Notes: generated by a model from the letters alone, not told the origin. Positions 38,230-47,863 are shown, counted from the first letter of the stretch. The stretch: 64,000 nucleotides of DNA from Photorhabdus noenieputensis (GCF_018448935.1 NZ_RCWC01000015.1:1-64000), one strand, 5' to 3'. A program made the numbers and translations.

Positions 38230-38250
38230 GGAACCCATCAGGGTTCCCCA
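38230..38250. repeat. Hairpin repeat, copy 2
   Basis: GGAACCC ATCA GGGTTCC followed by CCA is identical over 21 bases to the element at 37380-37401 and in the same orientation. The stem is 7 bp here because two outer bases differ. It lies between the chitobiase stop and the small ORF. Confidence 0.75.
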
Positions 38251-38265
38251 TTTGCTACAACATTA

Positions 38266-40941
38266 TCATGCCTTTACGTTATCAATTCGGCTGTAACGTT
38301 TACCATCCGGGCTGACAGAACGGATCAACACATCACCTCTCACTCTTGGGCGTTTATGGTTGTTATAAACTTCCCAGTTACGACCGCCGTCAGTCGAATA
38401 CTGAATTACCAACCCAGGCAAAGCAACATTAGCCCGCAAAATGCCACGTTTTACTTTAGCCCCCGGAACCGGCAGACGGTAAGCAATGCCTGCTTTATCC
38501 AGTTTACTAAGTTCACGTTGCCCTATCAGGTTAGCGAATCGAGTCCAGTCACGATTAAGCGCATCTATATCGACTTTATACGTTTCTCCACGCTTATATA
38601 CCTGGCCCGGAATATAATCCAGCTCCCAACCAGCCCGGTGCCATGCCCGTTCTGCCAGCGGCAACAAGCGCGGATAAATCATATATTCCATCTGCTCATC
38701 AGTACGAACCGTTTCACTCCATCCTTGGCCTGAAAGCCCATAAGCGCCCGGCCACGGTTTATCACTTTTCGCATGGAATGCATTACCATCACGGTCAACG
38801 GAAGTTTCAGCATTTTGCGGTATGTTATTGGGCGCAAAACTAAAGATCTTAGCTTCATCGTTAAAACGAGCCGCCCAATAATAGCCACGCTCTTGTGGAT
38901 GAACTTCATATGGCATATCCAGATAAATATAATCCGGGCTAGATATCACCACTTCATAGCCCTTATTCGCCCAATCATTGACTGAATCAAAACCGCCATC
39001 GTAGAGAGTGTCCCAGAAATTCACCCCAACACGTTTGGTGGCAAAATCTTTAGCACTGCCAACATGTTTTAAACCATCCTGCCATGCCTGCATCCTCTCA
39101 ATACCATTAGCATTCACAATTTTGCTCACTTCAATTGCGAAATAACTGGCAATATGATCAATATTTTTCACAACACCCTGTTCTATCAACTTCTGACAAA
39201 CCTGAGATTTAGACCACGGCTTATCTTCCGCACTTTTATCAATGATGCCTTTACCCGGTACGATAGGACCATTTTTATCCTGGAATCCGTCTCCTAGACG
39301 AATATTCTTCGCTTCATCTCCCCCGAAATGCCAAGTCTCCAATGGTGAGCCCGCGGCTTTATGCATAGCGGCAATTTCACCTATGACTTTCTCGACAAAC
39401 CGTTTTGAAGAGTCCATACATGGGTTCAAATAACTGCGACGATCATAGAGCTGAACAGATGTCGCTCTGGTGGTATCCGTTGGGTCCAGCAAACGATATT
39501 CATCCGCTCCTTTCACATTCCCCTGAGCAATCAATTTATTATAGCGGGCTTCCATAGAAACAACGGCGGCACGAGCATGGGCTGGCATATCAATTTCAGG
39601 AATAACGTCGATATAACGCGCTTTGGCATATTTCAGAATATCAATATAGTCTTGACGGCTAAAATACCCGCTGCCCATATTGTTGTTATCAGGGCCTGAA
39701 CCCAGTTGTGGCAACAAACATTGAGTTTCACTTAAATCATGACACCGCTGGCTGCCAACTTCCGTCAACTCAGGTAATCCAGGAATTTCCAAACGCCAAC
39801 CTTCATCATCAGTCAGATGAATATGGAATTTATTCAGCTTGTAATTTGCCATTTGGTCAAGCAAACGTAGAACAGCCTGTTTACTGTGGAAATTACGCCC
39901 TATATCAAGGAGAACCCCACGATATTCAAAGCGGGGCGCATCTTTTGCTGTCAAAGTAGCAATCTTCCTATCGCCATCAACAGGAATTAATGACAACAAA
40001 GATTGAAGACCATAAAACACCCCGGATTGGTCAAAAGCAACAATTTGTGCCCCATTCTGGGTAACATTCAGACGGTAAGCCCCTTTAACCTTCCAATCAC
40101 CGGTAAAATCAGAAGAGACAATCTGGGTCGCAACGGGATAGCCACTATTCTCTAATTTAATTCCTTGATCAGTAAAACGTTTTCTGACAAGAATAACTGC
40201 CTCGTCATTTAAACCACCTAATTCCAGTCTTACTCCGCCAGATAAATCAACATCCTCGGTAAAAATCTGAACCTCTTTTGGTGTCGGGATAATTTGCCCA
40301 CGCAACTTTTCTGATCCAACCTTTTTGATCCGCAAATTCTTCATATAACGATTTTCAGGCGTCATCAGAATATTGTTATCTGTCTGTGTGCGTTTCCACT
40401 GATCACCGGTGAAAGCAGATAAAAATTGATTTAGATCTTCGGTATCCGTACTAACAAGCACTTTAGGTTTCGCATTACCCGATGTTGCATACCAGCGGGG
40501 TAGAAAATCAGTGCTGTAAATCTGCCAGTATTCTCCAATAAACGGCAATTTTATCTGCTCATTAGCTTTAATACCGGTGAATTTTTCGGTTGGCTCCAGT
40601 CTATGTAAATCGCCCGTGATACGCGTGATTTTGAACTGTTCATTATCCACGCTCAGGACTTGGCGAATACTGTGGAAATAAATCGCCCAGTCAGAAGAGT
40701 CAATCACCTGATTACCATTGGTTAAAGTAATATCCACTCGATTACATTTAGCCCAATCCGCCCCCAATACCGCACAGTTAACGCCATGATCTCCCGCCTG
40801 ATTATCAATAACTTTATAATTAACTTTTAATTGACTCAGTGCATCAACTACTTGCTGTGCTGTTTGGTAGGCATAGGCAGAGCCCATAAGTCCAACTGTT
40901 GCAGTCAGTGCTGCTAATGTATGCAATTTAAATTTCTTCAT
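38266..40941 (-). CDS. chb: Chitobiase (beta-N-acetylhexosaminidase, GH20), exported
   Basis: 891 residues, close to Serratia chitobiase. The ATG at 40941 follows AAAGAGGTAAT; an upstream start at 40962 lacks such a site. A signal peptide (MKKFKLHTLAALTATVGLMGSAYA) directs export. An N-terminal carbohydrate-binding-like domain and a GH20 N-domain precede the catalytic barrel, which has RGVLLDIGRNFHS and the catalytic Asp-Glu pair in WHFGGDEAKN. A C-terminal Ig-like domain ends the protein. It splits chitobiose to GlcNAc, which would feed NagE and NagBA encoded about 12 kb away. Transcription is leftward with no cotranscribed partner. Confidence 0.95.
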   Translation of the reverse strand: MKKFKLHTLAALTATVGLMGSAYAYQTAQQVVDALSQLKVNYKVIDNQAGDHGVNCAVLGADWAKCNRVDITLTNGNQVIDSSDWAIYFHSIRQVLSVDNEQFKITRITGDLHRLEPTEKFTGIKANEQIKLPFIGEYWQIYSTDFLPRWYATSGNAKPKVLVSTDTEDLNQFLSAFTGDQWKRTQTDNNILMTPENRYMKNLRIKKVGSEKLRGQIIPTPKEVQIFTEDVDLSGGVRLELGGLNDEAVILVRKRFTDQGIKLENSGYPVATQIVSSDFTGDWKVKGAYRLNVTQNGAQIVAFDQSGVFYGLQSLLSLIPVDGDRKIATLTAKDAPRFEYRGVLLDIGRNFHSKQAVLRLLDQMANYKLNKFHIHLTDDEGWRLEIPGLPELTEVGSQRCHDLSETQCLLPQLGSGPDNNNMGSGYFSRQDYIDILKYAKARYIDVIPEIDMPAHARAAVVSMEARYNKLIAQGNVKGADEYRLLDPTDTTRATSVQLYDRRSYLNPCMDSSKRFVEKVIGEIAAMHKAAGSPLETWHFGGDEAKNIRLGDGFQDKNGPIVPGKGIIDKSAEDKPWSKSQVCQKLIEQGVVKNIDHIASYFAIEVSKIVNANGIERMQAWQDGLKHVGSAKDFATKRVGVNFWDTLYDGGFDSVNDWANKGYEVVISSPDYIYLDMPYEVHPQERGYYWAARFNDEAKIFSFAPNNIPQNAETSVDRDGNAFHAKSDKPWPGAYGLSGQGWSETVRTDEQMEYMIYPRLLPLAERAWHRAGWELDYIPGQVYKRGETYKVDIDALNRDWTRFANLIGQRELSKLDKAGIAYRLPVPGAKVKRGILRANVALPGLVIQYSTDGGRNWEVYNNHKRPRVRGDVLIRSVSPDGKRYSRIDNVKA

Positions 40942-40962
40942 TATTACCTCTTTCAAACACAA

Positions 40963-41751
40963 AAGTTATGTAAGGTAAGCCGCTGCCCAGAAACACCAAG
41001 AGTAACAACGAGCCATGAGAAGACATAATTGACATGATGACGTTGAATTTAATCTCTTTCTCACTTTGGAAAAATAAATGCCAATCTTGTGCCATATGTA
41101 ACCATAAAATTATTGCCGAAAATGTAAATCGATTTATAAAATAAAAAACCTTACATTAAGAAAGAAAATTAAAGTCACTTAATCAGCATCTATAAAGATT
41201 ATTTTTCGCATCATGAATTATCAATGGGAAAAAAGGGATTTTTTGTAAAACATGACAGAGAACACATTACAAAAAACACAATAACAGTTATATACTTCAT
41301 TGATATAAAAATAAAAATAAAAATAATAAAAAAATGAAAGATTAACAATATAAAAAACGCACTAAAAAACAGATTAATTAATACAAATATTTTCCAACTA
41401 AAATAGATATAAAATTATTTACCAATGATAATATTTAAAAAAATAAACTACCAACAGTAATTTATTCTTTATTATAGAAAATAATTAAATAATCAGAACT
41501 TAACTTAATTAAAAGTGTGGCACTTGAGGTGAAATGTATATTTTTCCCGAAATTAAATCAAAATGAATTACCATCATCCTCATTCAGCACATGACAACAA
41601 ATATTTCATAAAACATTAGGAATAGCGTTAAAGATTCGGTTAAGATAATTCATATATATAAAATACCGGGATATTGCTATATAAGCTTTTACCCCGGTTA
41701 AATCATTCTCTGTTTTTACATACAATCTACACAACCTAAATTTACTTGAAT
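40963..41751. other. AT-rich intergenic region upstream of chitobiase
   Basis: About 790 bases of very A/T-rich DNA between two leftward genes, with no ORF of plausible composition. It must contain the chitobiase promoter near 41000. No clear NagC or CRP palindrome could be assigned by eye. Confidence 0.55.
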
Positions 41752-42201
41752 TTAAAGCTCTTCACGAACAGCAAGACCTAAGTTTTGCAACATTGGCGCA
41801 TTCTCACATGCAATATAGAATACTTCATCAATAGCACTATTATTAACATGTTGATGCCATGCCCACACAGGTACATATATCGCATCACCGGCTTTCCACG
41901 AAACATGTTGCTCACCAATGAGTGAATACCCCTCGCCATTAACGATATATATTATAGTTTCATAACTGTGTCTGTGTTTACGGGTTGATTGTCCAGGTTG
42001 TAATCCTCCCAGAGTCATACTGAGAACTTTACTGGGTAAATTAACCATCGCCACTTTATGACGTCTTTCATTTGAGAAATCCAAATCTTGACTCAATTCA
42101 GAATTCAATACATCTTCATGAATCAATTTAGCAGGCTTATCTTCAATTAATTCGCCGGGAACTTTGCCAAAGTCTCCAGATGAGAAAAATGTTTTTTTCA
42201 C
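41752..42201 (-). CDS. Cupin-domain protein
   Basis: 149 residues from a GTG start at 42201, chosen because GGAGG lies 8 bases upstream; a longer start at 42216 would overlap that site. A single cupin barrel: motif 1 (TRKHRHSYETIIYIVNGEG) has two His and a Glu for metal, and motif 2 (PVWAWHQHVN) supplies a further His. Cupins of this type include dioxygenases and sugar or polyketide-tailoring enzymes; no substrate can be named. It is the distal gene of a leftward set with an FAD monooxygenase and a diiron oxidase-like protein, which suggests a role in a small-molecule pathway. Confidence 0.82.
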   Translation of the reverse strand: MKKTFFSSGDFGKVPGELIEDKPAKLIHEDVLNSELSQDLDFSNERRHKVAMVNLPSKVLSMTLGGLQPGQSTRKHRHSYETIIYIVNGEGYSLIGEQHVSWKAGDAIYVPVWAWHQHVNNSAIDEVFYIACENAPMLQNLGLAVREEL

Positions 42202-42300
42202 TATAATTACCTCCAATATTGTAATTTATTGTAAAATTTTCATTCTGAAATAGCACTCGAAATACTTTATTTTACAAATACCTTAGTCATCATTTCTGTC

Positions 42301-42403
42301 TATAGCCGTCATCTTTCAAGTTGCCTCTTTGTTGGCTGCACTCGCTCACCCCGGGGATTCACTTCCTTGCCGTCGCGATCCATCTTGAAATCCATAGGGT
42401 ATA
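42301..42403 (+). repeat. ERIC element, 24-bp internal deletion (103 bp)
   Basis: The ends and both arms are as in the other copies, but the central stretch between GCTCACCCC and GGGGATTCAC is missing, so the element is 103 bp instead of 127. It sits between the monooxygenase and cupin genes and may form a stem in their shared transcript. Confidence 0.9.
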
Positions 42404-42474
42404 TATACCCCACCCTTTCCACAGACGTCCCCCTTAATGCGCTAACACCAGCATCCCCAAAAATCATCTCTTAT

Positions 42475-44142
42475 TTACCTGCCGACAATTTTATCCAATA
42501 TTGAACCTATGTTGTCAGGAACCTTATCACCTCTCCAAGCAATATATTGGTCAGGGCGCACTAAAAGGAGCCTGGTTTGATATAATTGCCAAGCATCATG
42601 ACCGGGAAGATCAACAATCTTGACCGGAATTTTACGTTGATATGCCTGAGCTAATAATTCAGATATATCTGGAAAATGAGATCCTATCCGCAGCAAACTA
42701 AATCCAGTGCCTAAAATATCGAACAGGGATACCCTGGTACCAGGAATAGGGGTAAGCCATAAGTGTGGCAATCTCCCTCCGGGTACACTACTCGGTTTAT
42801 AATTAAGCCAATCATCATCCGGTACCGGATCGCTATTAATAATATGAGGAGAGTTATCATATCGGGCACCAAGTTCAACACCGATAGAAGTAAATTGACA
42901 GCGAAAATTACTCAGCTCAATACCAATCTTTTCACGCGCCAAATTACCCGCGGAATCTGCATCTTCCAGATTTTTAGGCACATATAGTGAGGCTGTCTGC
43001 CGGGTATAAGAGCGTGCAGCGGCAGTATTTCTCAATGCAATTGGACGACGCTCACTTTCATAAGAATCCATTAGCGTATTACCTGCCCAACCATTTATAG
43101 ATGCAACAATTTTCCAAGCTAAATTGCTAGCATCGTCGATCCCCGTATGCATGCCAAAACCACCGGTAGGAGAAAATAAGTGAATAGAATCTCCTGCTAA
43201 ATATACCCTACCCTCAGAATATTTATCAGCAACAAGAGCAACACCACCTTTCCATATCGTATTGCCAAGGACTAATACCTCAACATCTGAACCTATTCCT
43301 GCCTGCGCTATGCGAATGACTTCCGAATCATCGATAACTTTCCCATCTTTACTTTGGGTCACAAATAAAAAATCATCTTCACCGTCCAGGCAGATAAATA
43401 ACATATGCTCCCTAGGTGAGACAATACCGTACATAAAGGATTTTTTATCTCGTAATAATCCTCGATGAATTCCAGGAACACGGATATAACTGGAAACCAT
43501 TCCACCCGTTAGAAAACCTGCCTTAGCTTCAACGGTTCCTTCGTATGCTATACCAAGTTTAGATCGAACAAAGCTCTGCCCGCCATCGCACCCAACCATA
43601 TATGCCGCCTGCCAGACTTCATCGGCATATTTTCCATCAACATGCTCCGCATAAAGTTTTACTTTGTCTTGATACTGGACAAAATCTTTAACACACCAGC
43701 CATATCTCATTGTGATATTTGGACGACTCCTTGCATGTTGTAGCAAAAACCTTTCAACATACATCTGATTTATACGAATGATTGGCTCTGGCACAGGATC
43801 TGTCGAAGCCGTATTTTCGCACATAGACATTTTATGCATTTCCGACGGAAACTTGATTCGTGCAAGCTCCCATCCATTAAGCTTGGTAAAATATGACACA
43901 TCCAAAGGGAACTCTTTTGGTAATCCTAATGACCGAATAGGCTGAGATATACCTACACGACGATAATGTTCCATAATACGGGCACTATGGGTATTACCTT
44001 TAGGCTGCCATCGGGTATCCTCCTCCAAATTAAAGATAACGGAGCGAACACCATATAAATCCAGGAATAAAGCTAACATTAGACCAACAGGTCCACCACC
44101 AACAATAGCAACGGGTGATATAGAAATATTTTCCGAAGTCAA
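42475..44142 (-). CDS. FAD-dependent aromatic monooxygenase
   Basis: 555 residues from TTG at 44142, with AAGGAG at ideal spacing. It belongs to the class A flavin hydroxylases (PHBH/PheA/TetX-like): the GxGxxG motif is VAIVGGGPVGLMLAL, the DG motif is VGCDGGQSFVRSKLGI, and the FAD ribityl motif is VYLAGDSIHLFSPTGGFGMHTGIDDA. A C-terminal thioredoxin-like region (DILGTGFSLLRIG) is also typical of phenol-hydroxylase relatives. It should hydroxylate an aromatic or polyketide substrate using NAD(P)H and O2. Neighbouring genes suggest a biosynthetic rather than catabolic role. Confidence 0.9.
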   Translation of the reverse strand: MTSENISISPVAIVGGGPVGLMLALFLDLYGVRSVIFNLEEDTRWQPKGNTHSARIMEHYRRVGISQPIRSLGLPKEFPLDVSYFTKLNGWELARIKFPSEMHKMSMCENTASTDPVPEPIIRINQMYVERFLLQHARSRPNITMRYGWCVKDFVQYQDKVKLYAEHVDGKYADEVWQAAYMVGCDGGQSFVRSKLGIAYEGTVEAKAGFLTGGMVSSYIRVPGIHRGLLRDKKSFMYGIVSPREHMLFICLDGEDDFLFVTQSKDGKVIDDSEVIRIAQAGIGSDVEVLVLGNTIWKGGVALVADKYSEGRVYLAGDSIHLFSPTGGFGMHTGIDDASNLAWKIVASINGWAGNTLMDSYESERRPIALRNTAAARSYTRQTASLYVPKNLEDADSAGNLAREKIGIELSNFRCQFTSIGVELGARYDNSPHIINSDPVPDDDWLNYKPSSVPGGRLPHLWLTPIPGTRVSLFDILGTGFSLLRIGSHFPDISELLAQAYQRKIPVKIVDLPGHDAWQLYQTRLLLVRPDQYIAWRGDKVPDNIGSILDKIVGR

Positions 44143-44262
44143 AATATATTCTCCTTAATAATGATTTATGGCAATAAACATTTCAGACCAAAGATATCAG
44201 TTAAAAATTTTTGTATATCTGTGAATTATCGCCTTATCTTCTCTCTTCATATAAAAAATAGT

Positions 44263-44389
44263 TATACCCGTTATCTTTCAAGTTGCCTCTTTGTTGGCTG
44301 CACTCGTTCACCCCGGCCACATAGTTATCTATGCTCCCGGGGATTCTCTCCCTTGCCGTCGCGATGCATCTTGAAATCCGTAGGGTATA
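44263..44389 (+). repeat. ERIC element, full length (127 bp)
   Basis: TATACCC to GGGTATA, 127 bp, with both ERIC core sequences. It lies 120 bases upstream of the monooxygenase start and could affect that gene's leader. Confidence 0.93.
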
Positions 44390-44594
44390 TAATCATGCTC
44401 TATGAATCATTGATTAAACACTATTTCATTTCCCTAACGGCTACCCCCACAAGTCTCTTTCCTTAGGAATGGAGATACTTACTTTGTTACTTTCTTAAGG
44501 AAACATTTATGTGTTATATATTCTGGATTACTAAGCGTATGATAAATTTCCTCTTGAAAAGAGTCACTTTCAAGAATAAATAGAAGATTAGAAT

Positions 44595-44970
44595 TTAAAA
44601 AATATCATCAAAATCTCCACCATTTCCTAATATTTCAAATATATTGCTATTTCCCACAGAAACGAATTTATTTATCCTATGTCGTATTATACTAACCAAG
44701 GTATTATTCATCGTTTCCTCAATATCGGCAGCAACAAATGGACAGTATCCCTCTAATGTTATCATGGCAACAATAACTCTTATGCTGTAGCCTAATTCCC
44801 AAAAAGAGGTATCTTAAATTCTTAGTAAAAATACCGGTGGACTGAAAATGTTGTAAATATTAAAGAACCGCTTTATACATTCAAACTCAGAGACATCGGG
44901 AGATTCAACAAGAATCAAATTTTGTTTTATAACTTCGATAACAGCATTTTCATGAGAAACGCCATTAACA
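44595..44970 (-). pseudogene. Possible decayed acyl-carrier-protein-like gene
   Basis: A minus-strand frame with one internal TAA reads ENAVIEVIKQNLILVESPD.., stop, then DTSFWELGYSIRVIVAMITLE and ends FDDIF-stop. The block around 'DTSFWELG-S-RVI...LE' resembles the 4'-phosphopantetheine region of carrier proteins (DSSxxELGxDSLxxIxLxxxLE), but the Asp-Ser pair is reduced to a lone Ser. No valid start was found. If the reading is right this is a dead carrier-protein gene. Confidence 0.35.
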
Positions 44971-45055
44971 GTATGTTACCTTGTTTATAATCAATTTTAA
45001 TTACTGGATATGTAATTAACGATTTTTAAAATCTTATATAAATTTTTTATTTCTT

Positions 45056-45450
45056 TCATATTTATCAAGAACTTTAGCAGAAACACCCCTTAACTTACGT
45101 TTCAGAACTTTACCTATCGTCTTCATAGGAATTTGTTAAAGCTATTCACAACAACTACACATTCTTTAATATAGTATTTCTTCTCATCCTTTTCCAATAT
45201 TAGCTTAATAATTCGTTGTCCAACAACATTTACATTTAAAGTTAACTTTCCATTCAATAGAATAGATAATTACTAATTTCATTTTTTTATTTTTGATATC
45301 ATATGAATTCAACCCAATAATTATTACGTTATATATGATCACGAATGTTTATATCACCTCTTTCTCCATAAATATACCCATCAATACCTTATGCTGATAT
45401 GTCATCACTAGCAATAATATCAAGTGCTTCTGCCGTAAATGTCATTATGG
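45056..45450 (-). pseudogene. Remnant of an AMP-dependent ligase (acyl/amino-acid activating), C-terminal part
   Basis: The minus strand encodes IPMKTIGKVLKRKLRGVSAK near 45127-45057, the invariant C-terminal lysine motif of ANL ligases (PKTxxGKxxRxxLR). Before it, in a shifted frame, is EKDEKKYYIKECVVVVNSF. Further upstream come GERGDINIRDHI and GLNSYDIKN, resembling 'GRxxDxIxxxGxxxxxxEIE'. At least two frameshifts and several stops separate these pieces. It is a degraded adenylating enzyme downstream of the diiron oxidase-like gene. Confidence 0.55.
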
Positions 45451-45461
45451 TGCAAAGTATC

Positions 45462-46226
45462 TCAATCACACTCGGATAAAAGTGTTGTTACATCTGTATT
45501 TACCCTGATATTGCTTTGATATAGTTCATTAAGCATATCAATGCGAAAACGCACCATTTCTTCACCAACTGCAATAACATCCACTCTACGGTAAGGTTTC
45601 TCTTCAACCATTCGATCAATAATTTTTCTCATCGCAATGGCATGATCTTCATCTTCTTCAACATGGATTCTAAAAAAATGTAATGCATCATCAGGTACCT
45701 TCATGAATTGTAAGGCATCCAAAATTGGGCCATAAATCAAGGGTACAATTGCCTCAGCACCTAAACACAGTGCCGCAAGCCCTCTTAGAGAATCATCACT
45801 GCGGCAGTGGCGAAACATGGCATTAATCAGTTGCTGAGTGCTGTTAAGAATCGGATCACTTTTAGGAACAGCATCAATAGCTGCCATCGCCTTTTTATAT
45901 AACTCTGCGTGAGATATCTTTGCAGCATCGGTTCCTGTTAGCTCTTCCAATAAATTGTGAGAAAGCAACACAAAATCTTTTTGGTCTGCTAAGCCTCCCA
46001 TCAATGAACAGAGATAGCGGGTAAAATATTGTGAATAATAATGGTGCTGGATCATAAACTTTCTTAATAAACTCTGGTCCACCTCTCCAGAGCGGCAAGC
46101 AACCAGAAATATATTCGAATTAAGCTCTTCCAATAGCTCTTTAGAGAAAACGTCTTCCCATAGTGGAGATAGAAAATAACCAGTTTCTTTTTTAAATTCG
46201 TTTTGTGTGTTGATAGCGAGTTCCAT
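45462..46226 (-). CDS. Heme-oxygenase-like diiron oxidase (HDO) superfamily protein
   Basis: 254 residues from ATG 46226 with AAAGGG upstream; an earlier start at 46247 lacks a site. All-helical PqqC/TenA-like fold. Candidate iron ligands are Glu95 (NLLEELTG), His106 (KISHAELY), Glu168 (LGAEAIVP), then His198-x3-Asp202-x2-His205 in IHVEEDEDHA. This matches the E-H-E-H-D-H set of HDO enzymes such as SznF, so a two-iron oxygen-activating site is likely. The family does N-oxygenation, decarboxylation and C-C cleavage; the substrate here is unknown. Next genes are the AMP-ligase relic and FAD monooxygenase. Confidence 0.83.
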   Translation of the reverse strand: MELAINTQNEFKKETGYFLSPLWEDVFSKELLEELNSNIFLVACRSGEVDQSLLRKFMIQHHYYSQYFTRYLCSLMGGLADQKDFVLLSHNLLEELTGTDAAKISHAELYKKAMAAIDAVPKSDPILNSTQQLINAMFRHCRSDDSLRGLAALCLGAEAIVPLIYGPILDALQFMKVPDDALHFFRIHVEEDEDHAIAMRKIIDRMVEEKPYRRVDVIAVGEEMVRFRIDMLNELYQSNIRVNTDVTTLLSECD

Positions 46227-46364
46227 AATAAACCCTTTTAGTAACATTCAACCGATGAAATAGATGATATACAGACTCTTCTCAAGCCAAAAATAGTCGT
46301 TCTATGTTTATACAATCCTATCAACCTGTTAGCACAGATTGTTGTAATGCTGTAGGTAAGAATA

Positions 46365-46490
46365 TATACCCTATGGATTTCAAGATGCATCGCGACGGCA
46401 AGGGAGAGAATCCCCGGGAGCATAGCTAACTATGTGACCGGGTGAGCGAGTGCAGCCAACAAAGAGGCAACTTGAAAGATAACGGGTATA
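46365..46490 (-). repeat. ERIC element, inverted orientation (126 bp)
   Basis: TATACCC to GGGTATA with the core sequences in reverse order relative to the neighbouring copies; one G is missing in the central ACCGGGTGAGCG. It is located between the divergent diiron-protein and LysR genes. Confidence 0.92.
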
Positions 46491-46747
46491 GATGTTAATG
46501 GCCTAACTCCGCTCTACAGTGCTTCCATCACGCACCATCATTCAAAGGGATGACCGCAGCCATAAGACAAGACGAGTGAAACTTTATTTACACACGACCC
46601 CATATCCATTTTGGTTTTCATGACCATTTCGATTTTCAATCTTAAATATGTGCGGTTCATCGCTATATGACAGCTAAAGCAAAATGAATTTTATTTCATA
46701 CTACAGATTCGCTAATAGTGGATAAATAGACCTAAAATCACTTCTGA

Positions 46748-46774
46748 AGTGACTTTCTTGTCACTAATAGTGAC
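46748..46774 (+). promoter_or_regulatory. Candidate operator for the adjacent LysR regulator
   Basis: AGTGAC-N6-GTCACT is followed three bases later by a third half-site AGTGAC (46769-46774). The cluster lies 25 bases before the LysR start codon. LysR proteins commonly bind such dyads to repress themselves and control a divergent operon, here the diiron oxidase-like gene set. Confidence 0.55.
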
Positions 46775-46798
46775 CTAAAAAAAGCCCAGGAGACCTAA

Positions 46799-47692
46799 AT
46801 GAATAATTTGAGTGGATTCATGATCTTCATCCATGTAGCAGAAGCTCGTAGTTTTGCAACCGCAGCCCGGCTGCTTGGACTCTCTCCTTCGTCCGTTAGC
46901 AAAAGCATATCCCGATTAGAAGAGAAATTAGGTGTCCGCCTGCTCCAACGTAGCACCCGTAGCGTCAGTTTAACCGCTGAAGGCACACTGTTCCTTGAAC
47001 GCTGTAAACGTATCCTGGACGAAATTTCCACTGCGGAAAATGAACTATTAAGCTCCATCTCTGCACCTCAAGGCCGCCTGCGAGTAAGTTTGCCATCGCT
47101 CAGTAATCTGATGCTACCCGTCTTATCCGCTTTTGCTACTTGTTACCCACAGATAGAGCTAGAACTGGATTTTAGTGATCGATTAGTTGATGTTATCGAT
47201 GAAGGGTTCGACGCAGTGGTTCGCACTGGAGAACTCAACGATTCACGACTCATGAATAAACGTATAGGGTCTAGCCGTTTTATCTATGTTGGCGCTCCAA
47301 GTTACTTTGCACAACACGGTAAACCATCACACCCCGGAGAGTTACTACACCACGCCTGCTTGATGCATCGTTTTCCAACTACCGGCCTTTTAGAGAAATG
47401 GCCACTGTGCTTGGGGAAATCTGAAATAGATATACATCTTCAGGCAAAGATTACCAGCAATCATGTCGAAACACTGCTACACATGGCGATCCAAGGTCAC
47501 GGCATCGCCTGCTTGCCTGATTTTACCGTTAAACAAGCTTTGGCTAACGGTGCATTGTTAACCATCCTGGACAAGTGGGCGGGTACTTCAAGCACCTTCC
47601 GTGTTCTCTGGCCATCTAACCGTTGGGTATTACCTAAAGTCAGAGCTTTTGTCGATTTCATGGCCGATAATTTATTCCCAAAAGAGAAATAA
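46799..47692 (+). CDS. LysR-family transcriptional regulator
   Basis: 297 residues, typical length. The N-terminal helix-turn-helix is FATAARLLGLSPSSVSKSIS followed by RLEEKLGVRLLQRSTRSVSL. The remaining 200 residues are the periplasmic-binding-like inducer domain (VRTGELNDSRLMNKRIG is typical of the DmlR/PA0477-like group). AGGAG precedes the ATG. It is divergent from the diiron oxidase gene and probably regulates that set (inference from arrangement). Confidence 0.92.
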   Translation: MNNLSGFMIFIHVAEARSFATAARLLGLSPSSVSKSISRLEEKLGVRLLQRSTRSVSLTAEGTLFLERCKRILDEISTAENELLSSISAPQGRLRVSLPSLSNLMLPVLSAFATCYPQIELELDFSDRLVDVIDEGFDAVVRTGELNDSRLMNKRIGSSRFIYVGAPSYFAQHGKPSHPGELLHHACLMHRFPTTGLLEKWPLCLGKSEIDIHLQAKITSNHVETLLHMAIQGHGIACLPDFTVKQALANGALLTILDKWAGTSSTFRVLWPSNRWVLPKVRAFVDFMADNLFPKEK

Positions 47693-47737
47693 AATATTTA
47701 TCAACAAGTTATAGAGGTGTTTATGTATGAGAATGAT

Positions 47738-47863
47738 TATACCCGTCATCTTTCAAGTTGCCTCTTTGTTGGCTGCACTCGCTCACCCGGTCACATAGTT
47801 AGCTATGCTCCCGGGGATTCGCTCCCTTGCCGTCGCGAAGCATCTTGAAATCTATAAGGTATA
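47738..47863 (+). repeat. ERIC element (126 bp, one degenerate end)
   Basis: Starts TATACCC; the right end is AAGGTATA instead of GGGTATA. Both core sequences are present. It lies between LysR and glnS, which converge, so it is in both 3' regions. Confidence 0.92.

Noticed and set aside
44161-44466. 101-codon + strand ORF
   Set aside because: It runs through an ERIC element and lacks a start site with ribosome binding sequence; the monooxygenase upstream region explains the rest.
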